A stretch of DNA of 64,000 bases from an uncultured Lachnospiraceae bacterium (GTDB lineage Bacteria; Bacillota; Clostridia; Lachnospirales; Lachnospiraceae), in NCBI GenBank assembly GCA_949840805.1, contig CATKXR010000006.1:62001-126000 (forward strand), in the 5' to 3' direction. Below, piece by piece: positions 25,673-35,400 of the stretch. Every line of letters begins with the position of its first letter. The first letter of the stretch is position 1. The translations under genes and the position numbers were made by a program. Below the pieces are notes generated by a model. It saw only the letters and a program-made list of their open reading frames with translations, searched no databases and was not told the DNA's origin.

Positions 25673-25684
25673 CAGATTGTATCA

Positions 25685-25722
25685 TTTTCAATAATACCTA
25701 TCTTTTTCAATAATACCTATCT
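25685..25722. repeat. Tandem 19-bp direct repeat beside the switch
   Basis: Two back-to-back copies of TTTTCAATAATACCTATCT immediately outside the right inverted repeat. They could be accessory-protein sites or a slippage duplication. There is no gene in 25673-25860. Confidence 0.75.
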
Positions 25723-25860
25723 TTCCATTTCAAATATCCTTCTTATACGCTTCATTTTCAACCTGCCAAAAAACAAATACTCTATTACTTCCAGTTCCCA
25801 TCTTTTTATAAAATATATCAAATCATTTGGCAAATAAGTACACCCGCAGGCATATCCCTG

Positions 25861-26760
25861 TCACCGAAAAAATTCATGCCCGTCATGCTGGAACAAATAC
25901 GTCAGCCTCTGGTCAAACCAGCTCACATTGCCGGCCTTAGACCTGCCCCTGTTCATAAAATACAATGCCCCCTGGGAATAATCTTCCCCTGCCAATGCCC
26001 GGTCCACCGCCTCAACCGTCTCCGGTGACACCACACAGGAATTTATCCTGCCGTTCTGCACAGGAGAAAACTGGGATTTCTGATATACAACCCCTGTAAT
26101 GGTATCCGGAAATTCCTTGCTTCTCACCCGGTTAATGATCACATTGGCCACCAGAATCCTTCCTTTGGCGTCACAGATTCCCGCCTCCGCCTCCACGATT
26201 CTCTGCAATACCTCATAATCTTTTTGCGAATAGCTGATCACGGAAGATGCATACTCCGCCGGTTCCTCCCGTTGCTCTTCTTCTGTCTGGCTTCTTCCCG
26301 CCAAGTGTCCTTCTCCCGCCTGACGCTCTTCTTCTGCCAGACGCTTCTCTTCCACCTGACGCCTTTCTCCCTCCAGGCGCTCTTCTTCCACCTGACGACC
26401 TTCTCCCTCCAGACGTTTTTCTTCCGCCTGACGCCCTTCCTCCGCCAGACGCAAATGTTCCTTTGCCTGTGCGATGGAATCCTGCCTCAGCCCTCTGGCT
26501 GTCCTTAAGGCAGAGACTCTTTTCGCCATAGTATATCCTGCCAGCAGCCTGCCTTCCTTCATTCCTTCCGGATCCGCCATCTCTTCTTCCAAAATATGCA
26601 TAAAGCCTTCCCGGTTCCGGGCAAGCTTTCCTGATGTCATTTCTGCATGAGCCACAACCGTGCCAGTCCCGGCCTCATTCAAACCGATAAAAAGGATGAA
26701 AAGGAAAAACATGAGCGCCCCTCCTGTCATCCGGTTAAAAAACGGACCTGCTTTCAACAT
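25861..26760 (-). CDS. SleB/CwlJ-type cell-wall hydrolase with Glu/Arg-rich repeat linker
   Basis: A 299-residue exported protein: an N-terminal hydrophobic segment (GGALMFFLFILFIGL) ending in VVAHA, a probable signal peptide; a helical region; a charged linker; and a C-terminal Hydrolase_2 domain (EVLQRIVEAEAGI with the catalytic Glu, ILVANVIINRVRS, FSPVQNGRI, ALYFMNRG). SleB and CwlJ are spore-cortex lytic enzymes; this shortened domain also occurs in vegetative hydrolases. Residues 110-157 are four 12-residue units of the RQVEEKRLEGE kind. ATG 26760 follows GAGGTG. A promoter is at 26808-26837. Confidence 0.85.
   Translation of the reverse strand: MLKAGPFFNRMTGGALMFFLFILFIGLNEAGTGTVVAHAEMTSGKLARNREGFMHILEEEMADPEGMKEGRLLAGYTMAKRVSALRTARGLRQDSIAQAKEHLRLAEEGRQAEEKRLEGEGRQVEEERLEGERRQVEEKRLAEEERQAGEGHLAGRSQTEEEQREEPAEYASSVISYSQKDYEVLQRIVEAEAGICDAKGRILVANVIINRVRSKEFPDTITGVVYQKSQFSPVQNGRINSCVVSPETVEAVDRALAGEDYSQGALYFMNRGRSKAGNVSWFDQRLTYLFQHDGHEFFR
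26290..26433 (-). repeat. Four 36-bp in-frame repeats in the hydrolase linker
   Basis: Codons for four consecutive 12-residue Glu/Arg-rich units such as RQAEEKRLEGEG and RQVEEERLEGER. They probably form a long charged helix spacing the catalytic domain from the membrane. Copy number may vary between strains. Confidence 0.8.
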
Positions 26761-26807
26761 AACTTCACCTCTCTCGTTTTTTCGCATCCGCATTTACTTC
26801 GCTGGAT

Positions 26808-26837
26808 ATTATAGTAGAAGTCATGAAAACAAGTCAA
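26808..26837 (-). promoter_or_regulatory. Sigma-A promoter of the SleB-like gene
   Basis: Minus strand: -35 TTGACT (26832-26837), 18-base spacer, -10 TATAAT (26808-26813), about 48 bases before the start codon. Confidence 0.8.
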
Positions 26838-27057
26838 CCTGGATTTAATATTTTTGTGATAATTCATACCTGTTATTTCTGGAAATCCAAATTTTTTATT
26901 TATTCTCTCTAGTTTTTATTGGTTTATTCCTGTATTTTTATCTGTTTTTAGCCTTTTATTGTTACGATTTTGTTACAAATTTGTTAAATATTATAGAGCG
27001 CCAAAACGCCAAAATTCGACAAAACATCTTTTTTACAGCTTTTTATTACAATCAAAA

Positions 27058-27094
27058 CTCCGGCAAAATATGCACATGGCACATTTTACCGGAG
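27058..27094 (-). terminator. Terminator after the hybrid histidine kinase gene
   Basis: Minus-strand stem-loop with CTCCGGTAAAAT pairing with ATTTTGCCGGAG around a short loop, followed by TTTTGATTG. It lies ten bases past the kinase stop codon. The remaining bases 26838-27057 are AT-rich without a visible gene. Confidence 0.75.
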
Positions 27095-27103
27095 CCGTCA
27101 TTT

Positions 27104-29425
27104 TTACAGGACTTTTCCGATCATCCCAAACATTTTCTCCGGGTCAAGAGGTTTTGCAATATGGCCGTCCATCCCCGATTCCATTGCCTTGTCACAATCT
27201 TCCTTAAACGCATTAGCCGTCATGGCCAGAATCGGAATGGCCGCCTTTTTCTCATTGTCCAATGCACGGATCGACCGGGCCGCCGTATATCCGTCCATGT
27301 TCGGCATCTGGATATCCATAAGAATCAGGTCATAATACCCTTCCTCCGCTTTCAGTACCATGTCCACACACTCCGCGCCATCCTTTGCCCTTTCCACAAT
27401 CCCGCCTCTGCCTGTCAAAAGCTTTGTTGCAATCATCGCGTTGATATCGATATCTTCTGCCAGCAATATACGCCTTCCCTCTAACGGCACAGGCTGCAAA
27501 ACGTCCGTATCTTTCTCACTTTTTGCCGCCGGAGGTTCTCCGAGCCTGTGAGGAAGCCGGATCACCACCTTTGTCCCCCTTCCCTGCCGGCTTTCCATAT
27601 GGACGCTTCCCTTCATCAGTTCCACTAAATTCTTCACAACCGCAAGTCCCAGCCCGGTTCCCTGGACGCCGCTGGCCGTGGATGTCCGTTCCCGGGAGAA
27701 GGGCTCATAGGCATAGGCCAGGTATTCGTCAGACATTCCGATTCCGTTATCCTCAACAATCGTCTCCAGAAAGCAGGTATCCGGGTCATTCCCTGGCAAT
27801 TCCCTTACGGAAACAGCAATGGTCCCTCCGCCCGGCGTAAATTTAATGGCATTGCTTACCACATTCAAAAACACCTGGGAATAATGTATCGTATCCATAT
27901 AAAGATAAGGATGCTTCGTATCTATATTTATCGTACAAGCCAAATGCTTCTTCTTTAAATCACTGTCAAATATCGTACACAGCCTTTGGCAGGTTTCCTC
28001 TACATCTGCCAGTTCCTCTTCCGATACAATCTCATGTTTTTCGATTTTAGACAATTCCAGGATATTGCTGATCAAGTCAAGAAGCTGTTTAGAAGAAATA
28101 TCAATATTTTCCAAATACTCTCTCTGTTCCTTGGGATCGCTGCTTTCCAGCGCAAGATTTGTGAAGCCAATGATGGCGTTCATGGGAGTCCGGATATCAT
28201 GGGACATATTGAACAAAAATTCGGACTTGGCCTTGCTGGCTGCCTCCGCCTGCTCCACTGCCGCTTCCAGTTGCTCATGCTGTCTTTCCAGTTCTTCCTT
28301 CTGACTTTTTATCTTCTCACTCATCTCAAGCTTTTCGGAGCTTTGCAGCAGGCTGTCCACCATACTGTTAATATGGGCGCTCAGTTCTAAAAACTCTTTG
28401 CTGTCCTTCACATCAACCTTTGTCTTAAGATCCCCCTCCTGAATCGACCGCAGCTTACCGTTGATTCTTTTGATCTGGCCGATTACCGTCCGGTCCATGG
28501 TATCTGCAACGGCCTGGATCAAAATCATGGAAATCAGGATCAGCCCGGCAAGCATCAAAAGCTCATTGGTGACAATAAGCCGGTAAAATCCTGATACTGG
28601 TATCGTCCATATTACATAATTTTCACCTATTTTTTGTGACAGGCAGTATGACAGGGTATGGTCCGGCTTTGCGTAAAACCTGTGGCTGGACTCCATCTCC
28701 TGCATCTGAAACCCGATTTCAGCCATATCCTTGCCTACATCAGAGACAACCGTGGAGCCTTCTATTTTTTTTGTCTCCGGATTTACCGCGTACAGGCTGT
28801 ATCCGACGCCTGTCCTTAACAGGGAAAAAATATAAGACAACTCGTTTTTCTCGGTGGCATGGAGTACACTGGACGGATTCATGCCGACCTGGACAATAAA
28901 ATCCCCGGTCTCACTCCAGAGAGCCGAATATTGGACCAGTTGTCCCTCCGCCGTATTCGGCGTAATATCCTGTACCAGTTCCAGGGACTTATCTGTCAGC
29001 AATGGCTTAAAAAAACCGATCTGCTCACCGGAATCAACGGAATAGCCAAAATATTCCGGGCGTGTCCCCGCAACAATAACGCCTTTTGTATCAAAAATAT
29101 GGATTTCGTCCACTTCCACATTGGCGGCAATCTTTTTCAGTTCTTCTATGTCGTCCCTTGCCTTCGGGTTATACTCCAGAATATATGCCACTGTCCTTGC
29201 GTCATTCAGGCACATGGCATTGTATTCTTCCTGCACTCGTTCTAATTCCTTGGAATTTTCTTCCAGGATCTGCTCCACCTGCCCGAATATCTGCTGGGCG
29301 TTCTGCCTGTTCATCCGATGCATGCTGAATATCTGTATAGCGGTTGAAAGAAAAAAGATAATGGCCACCATAACCAGCGTAATCTTTTTCATATTTTTCA
29401 CGACAATGCTTTTAATGGTCGTCAT
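27104..29425 (-). CDS. Hybrid sensor histidine kinase with receiver domain
   Basis: About 773 residues. TM1 near 14-33, an extracytoplasmic dCache-like sensor (about 35-285), TM2 near 287-308, HAMP (about 310-365), a coiled coil (365-405), HisKA with FLFNMSHDIRTPMN (phospho-acceptor His about 409), HATPase_c with VEDNGIGM and GTGLGLAVVKNLV, and a C-terminal receiver (ILLAEDIDINAMIA, LILMDIQMPNMDG with the acceptor Asp, AMTANA). It senses an external signal and relays phosphate internally; no output partner is adjacent. ATG 29425 follows AAAGGTGG; a longer frame from 29515 would run across its own promoter. Confidence 0.9.
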   Translation of the reverse strand: MTTIKSIVVKNMKKITLVMVAIIFFLSTAIQIFSMHRMNRQNAQQIFGQVEQILEENSKELERVQEEYNAMCLNDARTVAYILEYNPKARDDIEELKKIAANVEVDEIHIFDTKGVIVAGTRPEYFGYSVDSGEQIGFFKPLLTDKSLELVQDITPNTAEGQLVQYSALWSETGDFIVQVGMNPSSVLHATEKNELSYIFSLLRTGVGYSLYAVNPETKKIEGSTVVSDVGKDMAEIGFQMQEMESSHRFYAKPDHTLSYCLSQKIGENYVIWTIPVSGFYRLIVTNELLMLAGLILISMILIQAVADTMDRTVIGQIKRINGKLRSIQEGDLKTKVDVKDSKEFLELSAHINSMVDSLLQSSEKLEMSEKIKSQKEELERQHEQLEAAVEQAEAASKAKSEFLFNMSHDIRTPMNAIIGFTNLALESSDPKEQREYLENIDISSKQLLDLISNILELSKIEKHEIVSEEELADVEETCQRLCTIFDSDLKKKHLACTINIDTKHPYLYMDTIHYSQVFLNVVSNAIKFTPGGGTIAVSVRELPGNDPDTCFLETIVEDNGIGMSDEYLAYAYEPFSRERTSTASGVQGTGLGLAVVKNLVELMKGSVHMESRQGRGTKVVIRLPHRLGEPPAAKSEKDTDVLQPVPLEGRRILLAEDIDINAMIATKLLTGRGGIVERAKDGAECVDMVLKAEEGYYDLILMDIQMPNMDGYTAARSIRALDNEKKAAIPILAMTANAFKEDCDKAMESGMDGHIAKPLDPEKMFGMIGKVL

Positions 29426-29498
29426 GGCAGAACACCACCTTTCTATGTACCGGCAATACGGTTTTATGGCGTGGCTTCCAATTGGTTTTAATAATTGA

Positions 29499-29527
29499 AT
29501 TATATATGATAACAAGGGTTTTTACAA
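29499..29527 (-). promoter_or_regulatory. Sigma-A promoter of the hybrid kinase gene
   Basis: Minus strand: -35 TTGTAA (29522-29527), 17-base spacer, -10 TATAAT (29499-29504). The -35 overlaps the stop codon of the MATE gene. Confidence 0.75.
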
Positions 29528-30886
29528 GCGTTCTGTCTTCAGCCTGCTGAAAAACAGATAATACACCACAAACAAAATCGTTGTTACTACCCAGGTCAGG
29601 GGATAACTGAACATAATCATATAAATATCCCTGCGCATCGGCACCGCCACGATTACCCACATCACCCGCAGCACGCACACGCCCCCGCAGCAGAGCATCA
29701 TGGGAATCCAGCAGTCCCCCACTCCCCGCAGGGCGCCGGACAAAATCTCAATCGACACATAAGTCACATACATAGGCGATAAATAACGCATCATCGCCAC
29801 CCCGATGGAGACCACGTCCGGGTCGGAAGTAAAAAGTTCAAATCCATAGATTCCCCAGTTATAGATAATCACGGACATTATGGCTGAAGACAGGATTGTC
29901 ATCCCCATACAGGTACGGACGCCGCTCCTGACCCGTTCCATTCTCCCCGCCCCGAAATTCTGCCCTACAAAGGTAGTAGCCGCAATGCCAAAGGCGCTGA
30001 CAATCATCCAGAATACACTGTCCAGTTTGCTGTAAGCCGCCCATGCCGCAACCGAATTGGTGCCTAAAGAATTGATAGCCGACTGTATAATTACATTGGA
30101 AACCCCATACATCACCGACTGGAGACCTGAAGGGAACCCGATCCGTATCATGCGGCGGAGCATTTTACGGTCCATCCTCACCTGCTTCCACTCCAGATGA
30201 TGCATGTCCTTTGTCCTCATCAGGGCCGCCACAACCATCCCCGCGCTGAGGGCCTGGCACGCAACGGTGGCAATGGCGGCTCCCAGTACCCCCATGCCGC
30301 AAACCACCACCAGAGCCACATCCAGGCCAATATTGATGAGACAGGTGCTGATGAGAAAATACAATGGCCTTTTTGAATCTCCCACTGCCCGCAGTATGGC
30401 CGCCCCCGAGTTATAGATCAGATTTCCGATAATCCCTCCAAAATACACCCTCAGATACAAAACGGACATGTCCATCACTTCCTCCGGAGTCCCCATAGCC
30501 TCAAGCATCCAGGGCGCAAGGACGATCCCTGAGACCATCATAAAAATCCCTGCCAGAATGCTGAACGCCATAAAAGTATGGACCGCATACCCTGCCATTT
30601 CTTCCTTTTTTGCGCCATAATACTGGGAGACCAGCACTGCCGCGCCAGAAGAAAGCCCTACAAAAAAACCTACCACCATCTGTGTAAGCATTCCTGTAGA
30701 GCCCGCCACTGCCGACAACGCTTCCTTTCCCACAAACCGTCCCACAATCATGGCATCCGCCGCGTTGTACAACTGCTGGAAAAAGGTTCCGAATAAAATA
30801 GGAAAAAAGAATAACAAAATCTGCTTCCAGATTACACCGTTTGTGATTCCGTTCTCTTTCTCTTCCGTCTGACGCCCCATAATCAT
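29522..30886 (-). CDS. MATE-family efflux transporter
   Basis: About 454 residues with twelve predicted helices in two pseudo-repeats. The family start ILLFFFPILFGTFFQQLYNA followed by DAMIVGRFVGKEALSAVAG is typical of NorM/DinF-like MATE exporters in Firmicutes, which expel cationic drugs or metabolites by Na+ or H+ exchange. ATG 30886 follows AGAGGAAAGG and lies just behind a clear promoter. Substrate unknown. A monocistronic unit is suggested by promoters on both sides. Confidence 0.9.
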   Translation of the reverse strand: MIMGRQTEEKENGITNGVIWKQILLFFFPILFGTFFQQLYNAADAMIVGRFVGKEALSAVAGSTGMLTQMVVGFFVGLSSGAAVLVSQYYGAKKEEMAGYAVHTFMAFSILAGIFMMVSGIVLAPWMLEAMGTPEEVMDMSVLYLRVYFGGIIGNLIYNSGAAILRAVGDSKRPLYFLISTCLINIGLDVALVVVCGMGVLGAAIATVACQALSAGMVVAALMRTKDMHHLEWKQVRMDRKMLRRMIRIGFPSGLQSVMYGVSNVIIQSAINSLGTNSVAAWAAYSKLDSVFWMIVSAFGIAATTFVGQNFGAGRMERVRSGVRTCMGMTILSSAIMSVIIYNWGIYGFELFTSDPDVVSIGVAMMRYLSPMYVTYVSIEILSGALRGVGDCWIPMMLCCGGVCVLRVMWVIVAVPMRRDIYMIMFSYPLTWVVTTILFVVYYLFFSRLKTERL

Positions 30887-30902
30887 CTGACCTTTCCTCT
30901 GG

Positions 30903-30931
30903 ATTATACTCACAAGCATGTTTTTTGCCAA
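30903..30931 (-). promoter_or_regulatory. Sigma-A promoter of the MATE gene
   Basis: Minus strand: -35 TTGGCA (30926-30931), 17-base spacer, -10 TATAAT (30903-30908), 16 bases before the start codon. Confidence 0.8.
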
Positions 30932-30992
30932 ATGTTTCGGTATACCTTTTCGTATTAAGCTTGTTGCTGTTTACCGTTATTCCAAAAGGTCC

Positions 30993-31138
30993 GCCTGGTC
31001 AGTTACCTGTACCCCGGAAAACGCGCTCCCGCTCCGTGAAGAACGTAGCGGACGCTAAATTCGCCGGGAGAAGCATCCCGGCTCATTAAGCGCCGACGTT
31101 CTTCGAGGGTTTCCCGGGGTACGGGTAACTGACCAGGC
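30993..31138. repeat. Large hairpin element A (146 bp)
   Basis: Outer arms GCCTGGTCAGTTACC-GTACCCCGG...AAA pair over about 28 bases with one mismatch and one bulge (30993-31020 against 31110-31138). Inside, GAAGAACGT/ACGTTCTTC and GCCGGGA/TCCCGGC form further stems, giving a cruciform-like or multi-branch fold. No reading frame is evident. It may be a palindromic mobile element, a structured RNA or a transcription barrier. Confidence 0.85.
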
Positions 31139-31202
31139 TACGTTATTGGCTGTTCTGCGAACCAATGCGATTTCTATTTCTTTAAGCTGTGCCGGTAACG
31201 CA

Positions 31203-31340
31203 GCAGGAGAAGAAGGATAGAACGTTTGAAGACCCTCTTTTCACGTCGGCACTTAGGCTGTGTCCTTTACAGCCTTAGTACCGCTACGTGAAAAACGGAG
31301 TGAGAACGTGTCTGAAAACGTTCTATCCTTCTTCTCCTGC
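31203..31340. repeat. Large hairpin element B (138 bp)
   Basis: Perfect 25-base arms: GCAGGAGAAGAAGGATAGAA plus CGTTT (31203-31227) and its complement (31316-31340). Inner stems include TTTTCACGT/ACGTGAAAA and GGCTGT/ACAGCC. It differs in sequence from element A but has the same design of long outer stem and nested inner stems. It lies 64 bases from element A. Bases 31341-31577 hold no gene that I can support. Confidence 0.88.
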
Positions 31341-31577
31341 GGACCCTTCGAGAGAGTCTTAAGTTAACAATATTGACCTGCAGACAGTAATGCGCGAAAA
31401 GGCATGCCCTTCGGGCGGGCGGGCGTGCTCCATCAGGCTCCGCACGAAAAGGTATACATTACAAAAACACAGAATCCATCCTGGCAAATCACCCGTCTCG
31501 TGGGTATAAAACAAAAGTTATTTCTCTATGCAGATTGTATCATGGAGTACAAAAAATGGCAAGAACACTTTCCCCCT

Positions 31578-32381
31578 CTATCCCAGCATCACATCCAGCA
31601 GCATCATGGTCGCAAACCCCGTCACAATACCCATAGTCGCAAAATACGGCTGCGCCTTCTGGTTCCTCTGACACTCAGGAATCAATTCATGGACCGCCAC
31701 CAGGATCATAGCCCCTGCCGCAAAAGACAAAGCATAGGGCAGGATTGCCTCCACATAGACTACCAGCAGCGCGCCGATCACCCCGGCGACAGGCTCCACA
31801 ATCCCGGAAGCCTGCCCCAGAAAGAAGCTCTTTTTCCTGGAATATCCTTCCCTCCGCAAAGGAATCGACACCGCCGCCCCCTCCGGAAAATTCTGCAGCC
31901 CGATTCCCACCGCAATGGTGATGGCGCCCATCAGGCTCTCCATCACGTATCCTTCCTTGGGCAACGCCCCAAAAGCCACGCCGACTGCAAGCCCTTCCGG
32001 TATGTTGTGGAGCGTAATGGAAAGAACCAGCATGATAATCCGGTTCAGCCTGTCATCCGCCCTTTCCGAAGTTCTGTTGACCCGGCTCCGGGCATAGGAG
32101 ACAATCTTATCCGACCCCCACATAAACGCCGCGCCGGAAAGGAAACCAAGGGTAGCCACAAGATAAGCCGGCGTGGCGGAGATTTCCTCCGCCTGTTCGA
32201 TAGCCGGCTGAAGCAAAGACCAAAAGCTCGCCGCAATCATGACTCCGGAAGCAAAACCAAGCATCAGGTTCAGCCACTTGGGATTTGGCGACCGGAAAAA
32301 CACCACGGTCGCAGCCCCCAAGGCTGTCACCGACCAGGTGCCAAGTGTCGCAAGCAAAGCCATTATCACAATATTGTTCAT
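31578..32381 (-). CDS. ZIP-family divalent metal transporter (ZupT-like)
   Basis: A 267-residue, eight-helix ZIP transporter. GFASGVMIAASFWSLLQPAI, then MLVLSITLHNIPEGLAVGVA (TM4 with HNxPEG) and IGLQNFPEGAAVSIPL (TM5 with xxPEG), then VAVHELIPECQ are the metal-site helices. It imports Zn2+, Fe2+ or similar. The start at 32381 follows GGGAGGTG four bases upstream; an upstream extension to 32519 would overlap the helicase gene and lacks the family sequence. It trails the SNF2 gene by 67 bases. Confidence 0.92.
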   Translation of the reverse strand: MNNIVIMALLATLGTWSVTALGAATVVFFRSPNPKWLNLMLGFASGVMIAASFWSLLQPAIEQAEEISATPAYLVATLGFLSGAAFMWGSDKIVSYARSRVNRTSERADDRLNRIIMLVLSITLHNIPEGLAVGVAFGALPKEGYVMESLMGAITIAVGIGLQNFPEGAAVSIPLRREGYSRKKSFFLGQASGIVEPVAGVIGALLVVYVEAILPYALSFAAGAMILVAVHELIPECQRNQKAQPYFATMGIVTGFATMMLLDVMLG

Positions 32382-32448
32382 ATCGCACCTCCCTGTAATC
32401 CAGTATATCGGATAACAGCAAAATGCGTGTTTGTACGAAAAATTTCCC

Positions 32449-35400
32449 CTACCCGTTATCCAGGATCTCCATAAACTCCTCTTTGGTAGCCAGCACGTCC
32501 CGGATGCTTCCGTCTGCAATAATCCCGTCGGAAAGCTGCGCCTTCTTTTCCTGCAACCGCAGGATCTTCTCCTCCAGCGTATCTTTCATAATCAGCTTAT
32601 AGACCGTCACCACCTGCTTCTGGCCGATCCGATGGGCCCTGTCCGTAGCCTGGTTCTGGGCCGCCATATTCCACCAGGGGTCAAAATGGATCACAATGGA
32701 TGCTGCCGTCAGGTTAAGCCCTGTGCCGCCTGCCTTCAAAGAAATCAGAAACACCGGCGTCTTATCCTGGTTAAAAGCGTCCACCATCTTTGCCCGCTTC
32801 TCCTTGGGGGTAGAACCTGTAAGCATATAATAGGCTATCTGCTCCTTTTCCAACAGATTCCGGAATACGTCAAGTGCCTGGGTAAACTGGGAGAACAAAA
32901 GGACCTGGTTCCCTGCCGCCCTGGCATTGCGGATCAGCTCCATGCAGGTATCCACCTTGGCCGCACCGCCGTTATAATTCTCATATACCATCCCGGGATC
33001 ACAACAGATCTGCCGGAGCCTTGTGAGAGCCGCAAGGATCTGGATTTTCCCTGTTTTAAATTCCTCCTGGCTCTGCTTCCTGAGGGAATCTAAAAGCTGC
33101 TGGGCATTGGCATTATAAATCGTCTGCTGTTCCTGTTCCATCCGGGAATAGACCACCTCTTCCAGCTTATCCGGCAGTTCCTTCAGCACCTCTCCCTTCA
33201 GGCGGCGAAGGATAAACGGGCGGATCATCCTTCTCAGCCGCACCGTCACCTGCTCATCCTGGGAATTCACGATAGGCGCCTCATAATTATCCTTAAACTT
33301 TTTATAGGAATTTAATATTCCAGGCATCAGATAATCAAAAATACTCCACAGTTCACTGAGAGAATTTTCAATGGGGGTGCCGGTCAGGGCAAAGCGCCGG
33401 TTACAGGGAACAGCCTTCACGGTCTTTGCCGCCTGGGTCAGATGATTTTTGATATTCTGGGCCTCATCGATCACCATATAGCAAAAATGATATTCCTGAT
33501 ACTTTTCCACATCCCTCTTCAGAAGGTCATAGGAGGTTAAAAGCACCGCCCCGCTGTCCGCCGTCCGGATCAGCCGCTCCCGGGCGGAAACAGTCCCCAC
33601 TACCGGTACCACGGTAAGGCCCGGCGCGAAACGGCCGATCTCGTTCTCCCAGTTATATACCAGGGAAGCCGGACAGACAATCAGGGCATACCGGTCCGTT
33701 TCTCCCCCCTGCCTGTTCTCTTTTCCTGCCAGCAAAAATGCAATCGCCTGGACGGTCTTCCCTAAGCCCATGTCATCAGCCAGGATCCCGCCAAAACCCA
33801 GCTTGTCCAGGGTACACATCCACCGAAACCCGAACTTCTGGTAAGGGCGAAGCTGTGTACACAAGGTATCCGGCACCTCAAAGTCACAGTCTTCCACATT
33901 CTTAAATTCCCGCAGCAATGCCCGGTACTCCCGGTTCCGGCTTACCTGGATATCCTTGCTCTGTTCCCGCAAAAGCTGATCTAAATAAAATGCCCGGTAC
34001 TCCGGCACCCGTACCACGCCCTCGGAAAGCTCCTTCGCATCCAGTTCCAGCCCGGCTGCCATCTCCGCCACAGCCGCCATGGCGCTGTCCTCCATGGTGA
34101 GGAAACTTCCGTCCCCCAGCCGGTAAAACCGCTTTTTTCTCCGGTATCCGGACAAAATCGCTGCCAGCTCACTGCTGGAAAACCGCTCGGACTGTAAGGT
34201 AATATCCAGCATCCCTTCACTTAAGGACACTCCCACCGCGACTCTTGGCGACCGGTAGACCTTCATCACCTTCAAGGCGTCCGAGATGTACACCTCTCCC
34301 ATCTGCTGGAATACTCCGATCCCCTCGCTGACCAGGTCATATACCCGGTCCTCATCATTTTCAGGCAAAGCATAGAGTTCCCGTTTCAGGTCCACCTCGG
34401 AAAAATACCGTTTAAGCACGCCTGCCGCCATATTTTCCCGCTCTACATCCCGATACCCCTGTTCCGCCGAGGCAGGATTCACCAGATTGTACTGCTCCTC
34501 CCCGTACTCGCCGTAAACCCTTGCCGTGACCTCCCCTTCCTGGCGGTCCAGATAAAACTTTAAAAGGCATGGTTTTGGCTCATACTGGCTTAAGATCTCC
34601 GGCTTTTTTAAATCCGCCCGGCGTTCCAGCATCGGAACCACGGATGCGCAAAAGCCGCTTAGATCATCCGGATGTATCCAGTAAGACTGTTTTTTCCCTG
34701 TCAGAAGCCCTGCTGCCTCCCACATGTCCGCCGAGTACTCCCGGCTGCACAGATAGATCACCCTTCCCTTACGGATACAAAGCCTGTCCACGCCCGAAAA
34801 AACCTCTGCCGCCGGGACATGGATCCGGCATGCCCCGTCCTCAGTCTCCTCTACGGAAAAGGCCAGGGAAGGATCTTCCTCCAAAAACCGTATCCTGTCT
34901 TTCCCTTTATATTCTTCAAACGAACAATCCTCCCCGGCAAACAGGGCCGCAAACTGCACCATGCGGTTGCCGTTTAAAGACAACATCCGTCCTGTCAGGT
35001 TCTCCCTTGTCCGGTAATTATAATAAAAATTCCCTGACTGGCTGTAATACCGCTGCAGAATCTCCTGTTCCTGGCCTATGCATTCTTCCAAAAACTTCAG
35101 GATCCGCCGGCTCCTTGGCGAAAATACCTCCGGCTGGTGATAAAACTTCAGCTTTTTTCCGTATTCCACCTGCGTCTGGTTCCGGACGGCCTCCACCATG
35201 GCAGGAATATTTTTTACCACATATACGTTCTCCGCGCCGATCCTGAAATCCGCCATCCAGCCTTTCCGCTCTTCGAAATGCAAGGTGGGAGTCAGTTCAA
35301 TCCTTCCCGTCACCTCCGCCTGGAAAAATCTCGATTTCTCTTTCATAGAGCTGGAACGGATCCAGTTGGACACTGCCTGGTCCGTTGCCTGGAGCCTCCT

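Noticed and set aside
25643..25837. 64-codon plus-strand frame starting with GTG inside the right inverted repeat
   Set aside because: Low-complexity, no family resemblance, and its body is made of the 19-bp tandem repeat; kept only as a point of interest for the switch.
26224..26531. Proline/leucine-rich plus-strand frames opposite the hydrolase linker
   Set aside because: Antisense shadows of the 36-bp repeats.
31404..32474. 356-codon plus-strand frame opposite the ZIP transporter
   Set aside because: Composition rich in His, Arg, Pro and Gln, typical of an antisense shadow of a GC-rich gene; the ZIP gene on the other strand is clear.
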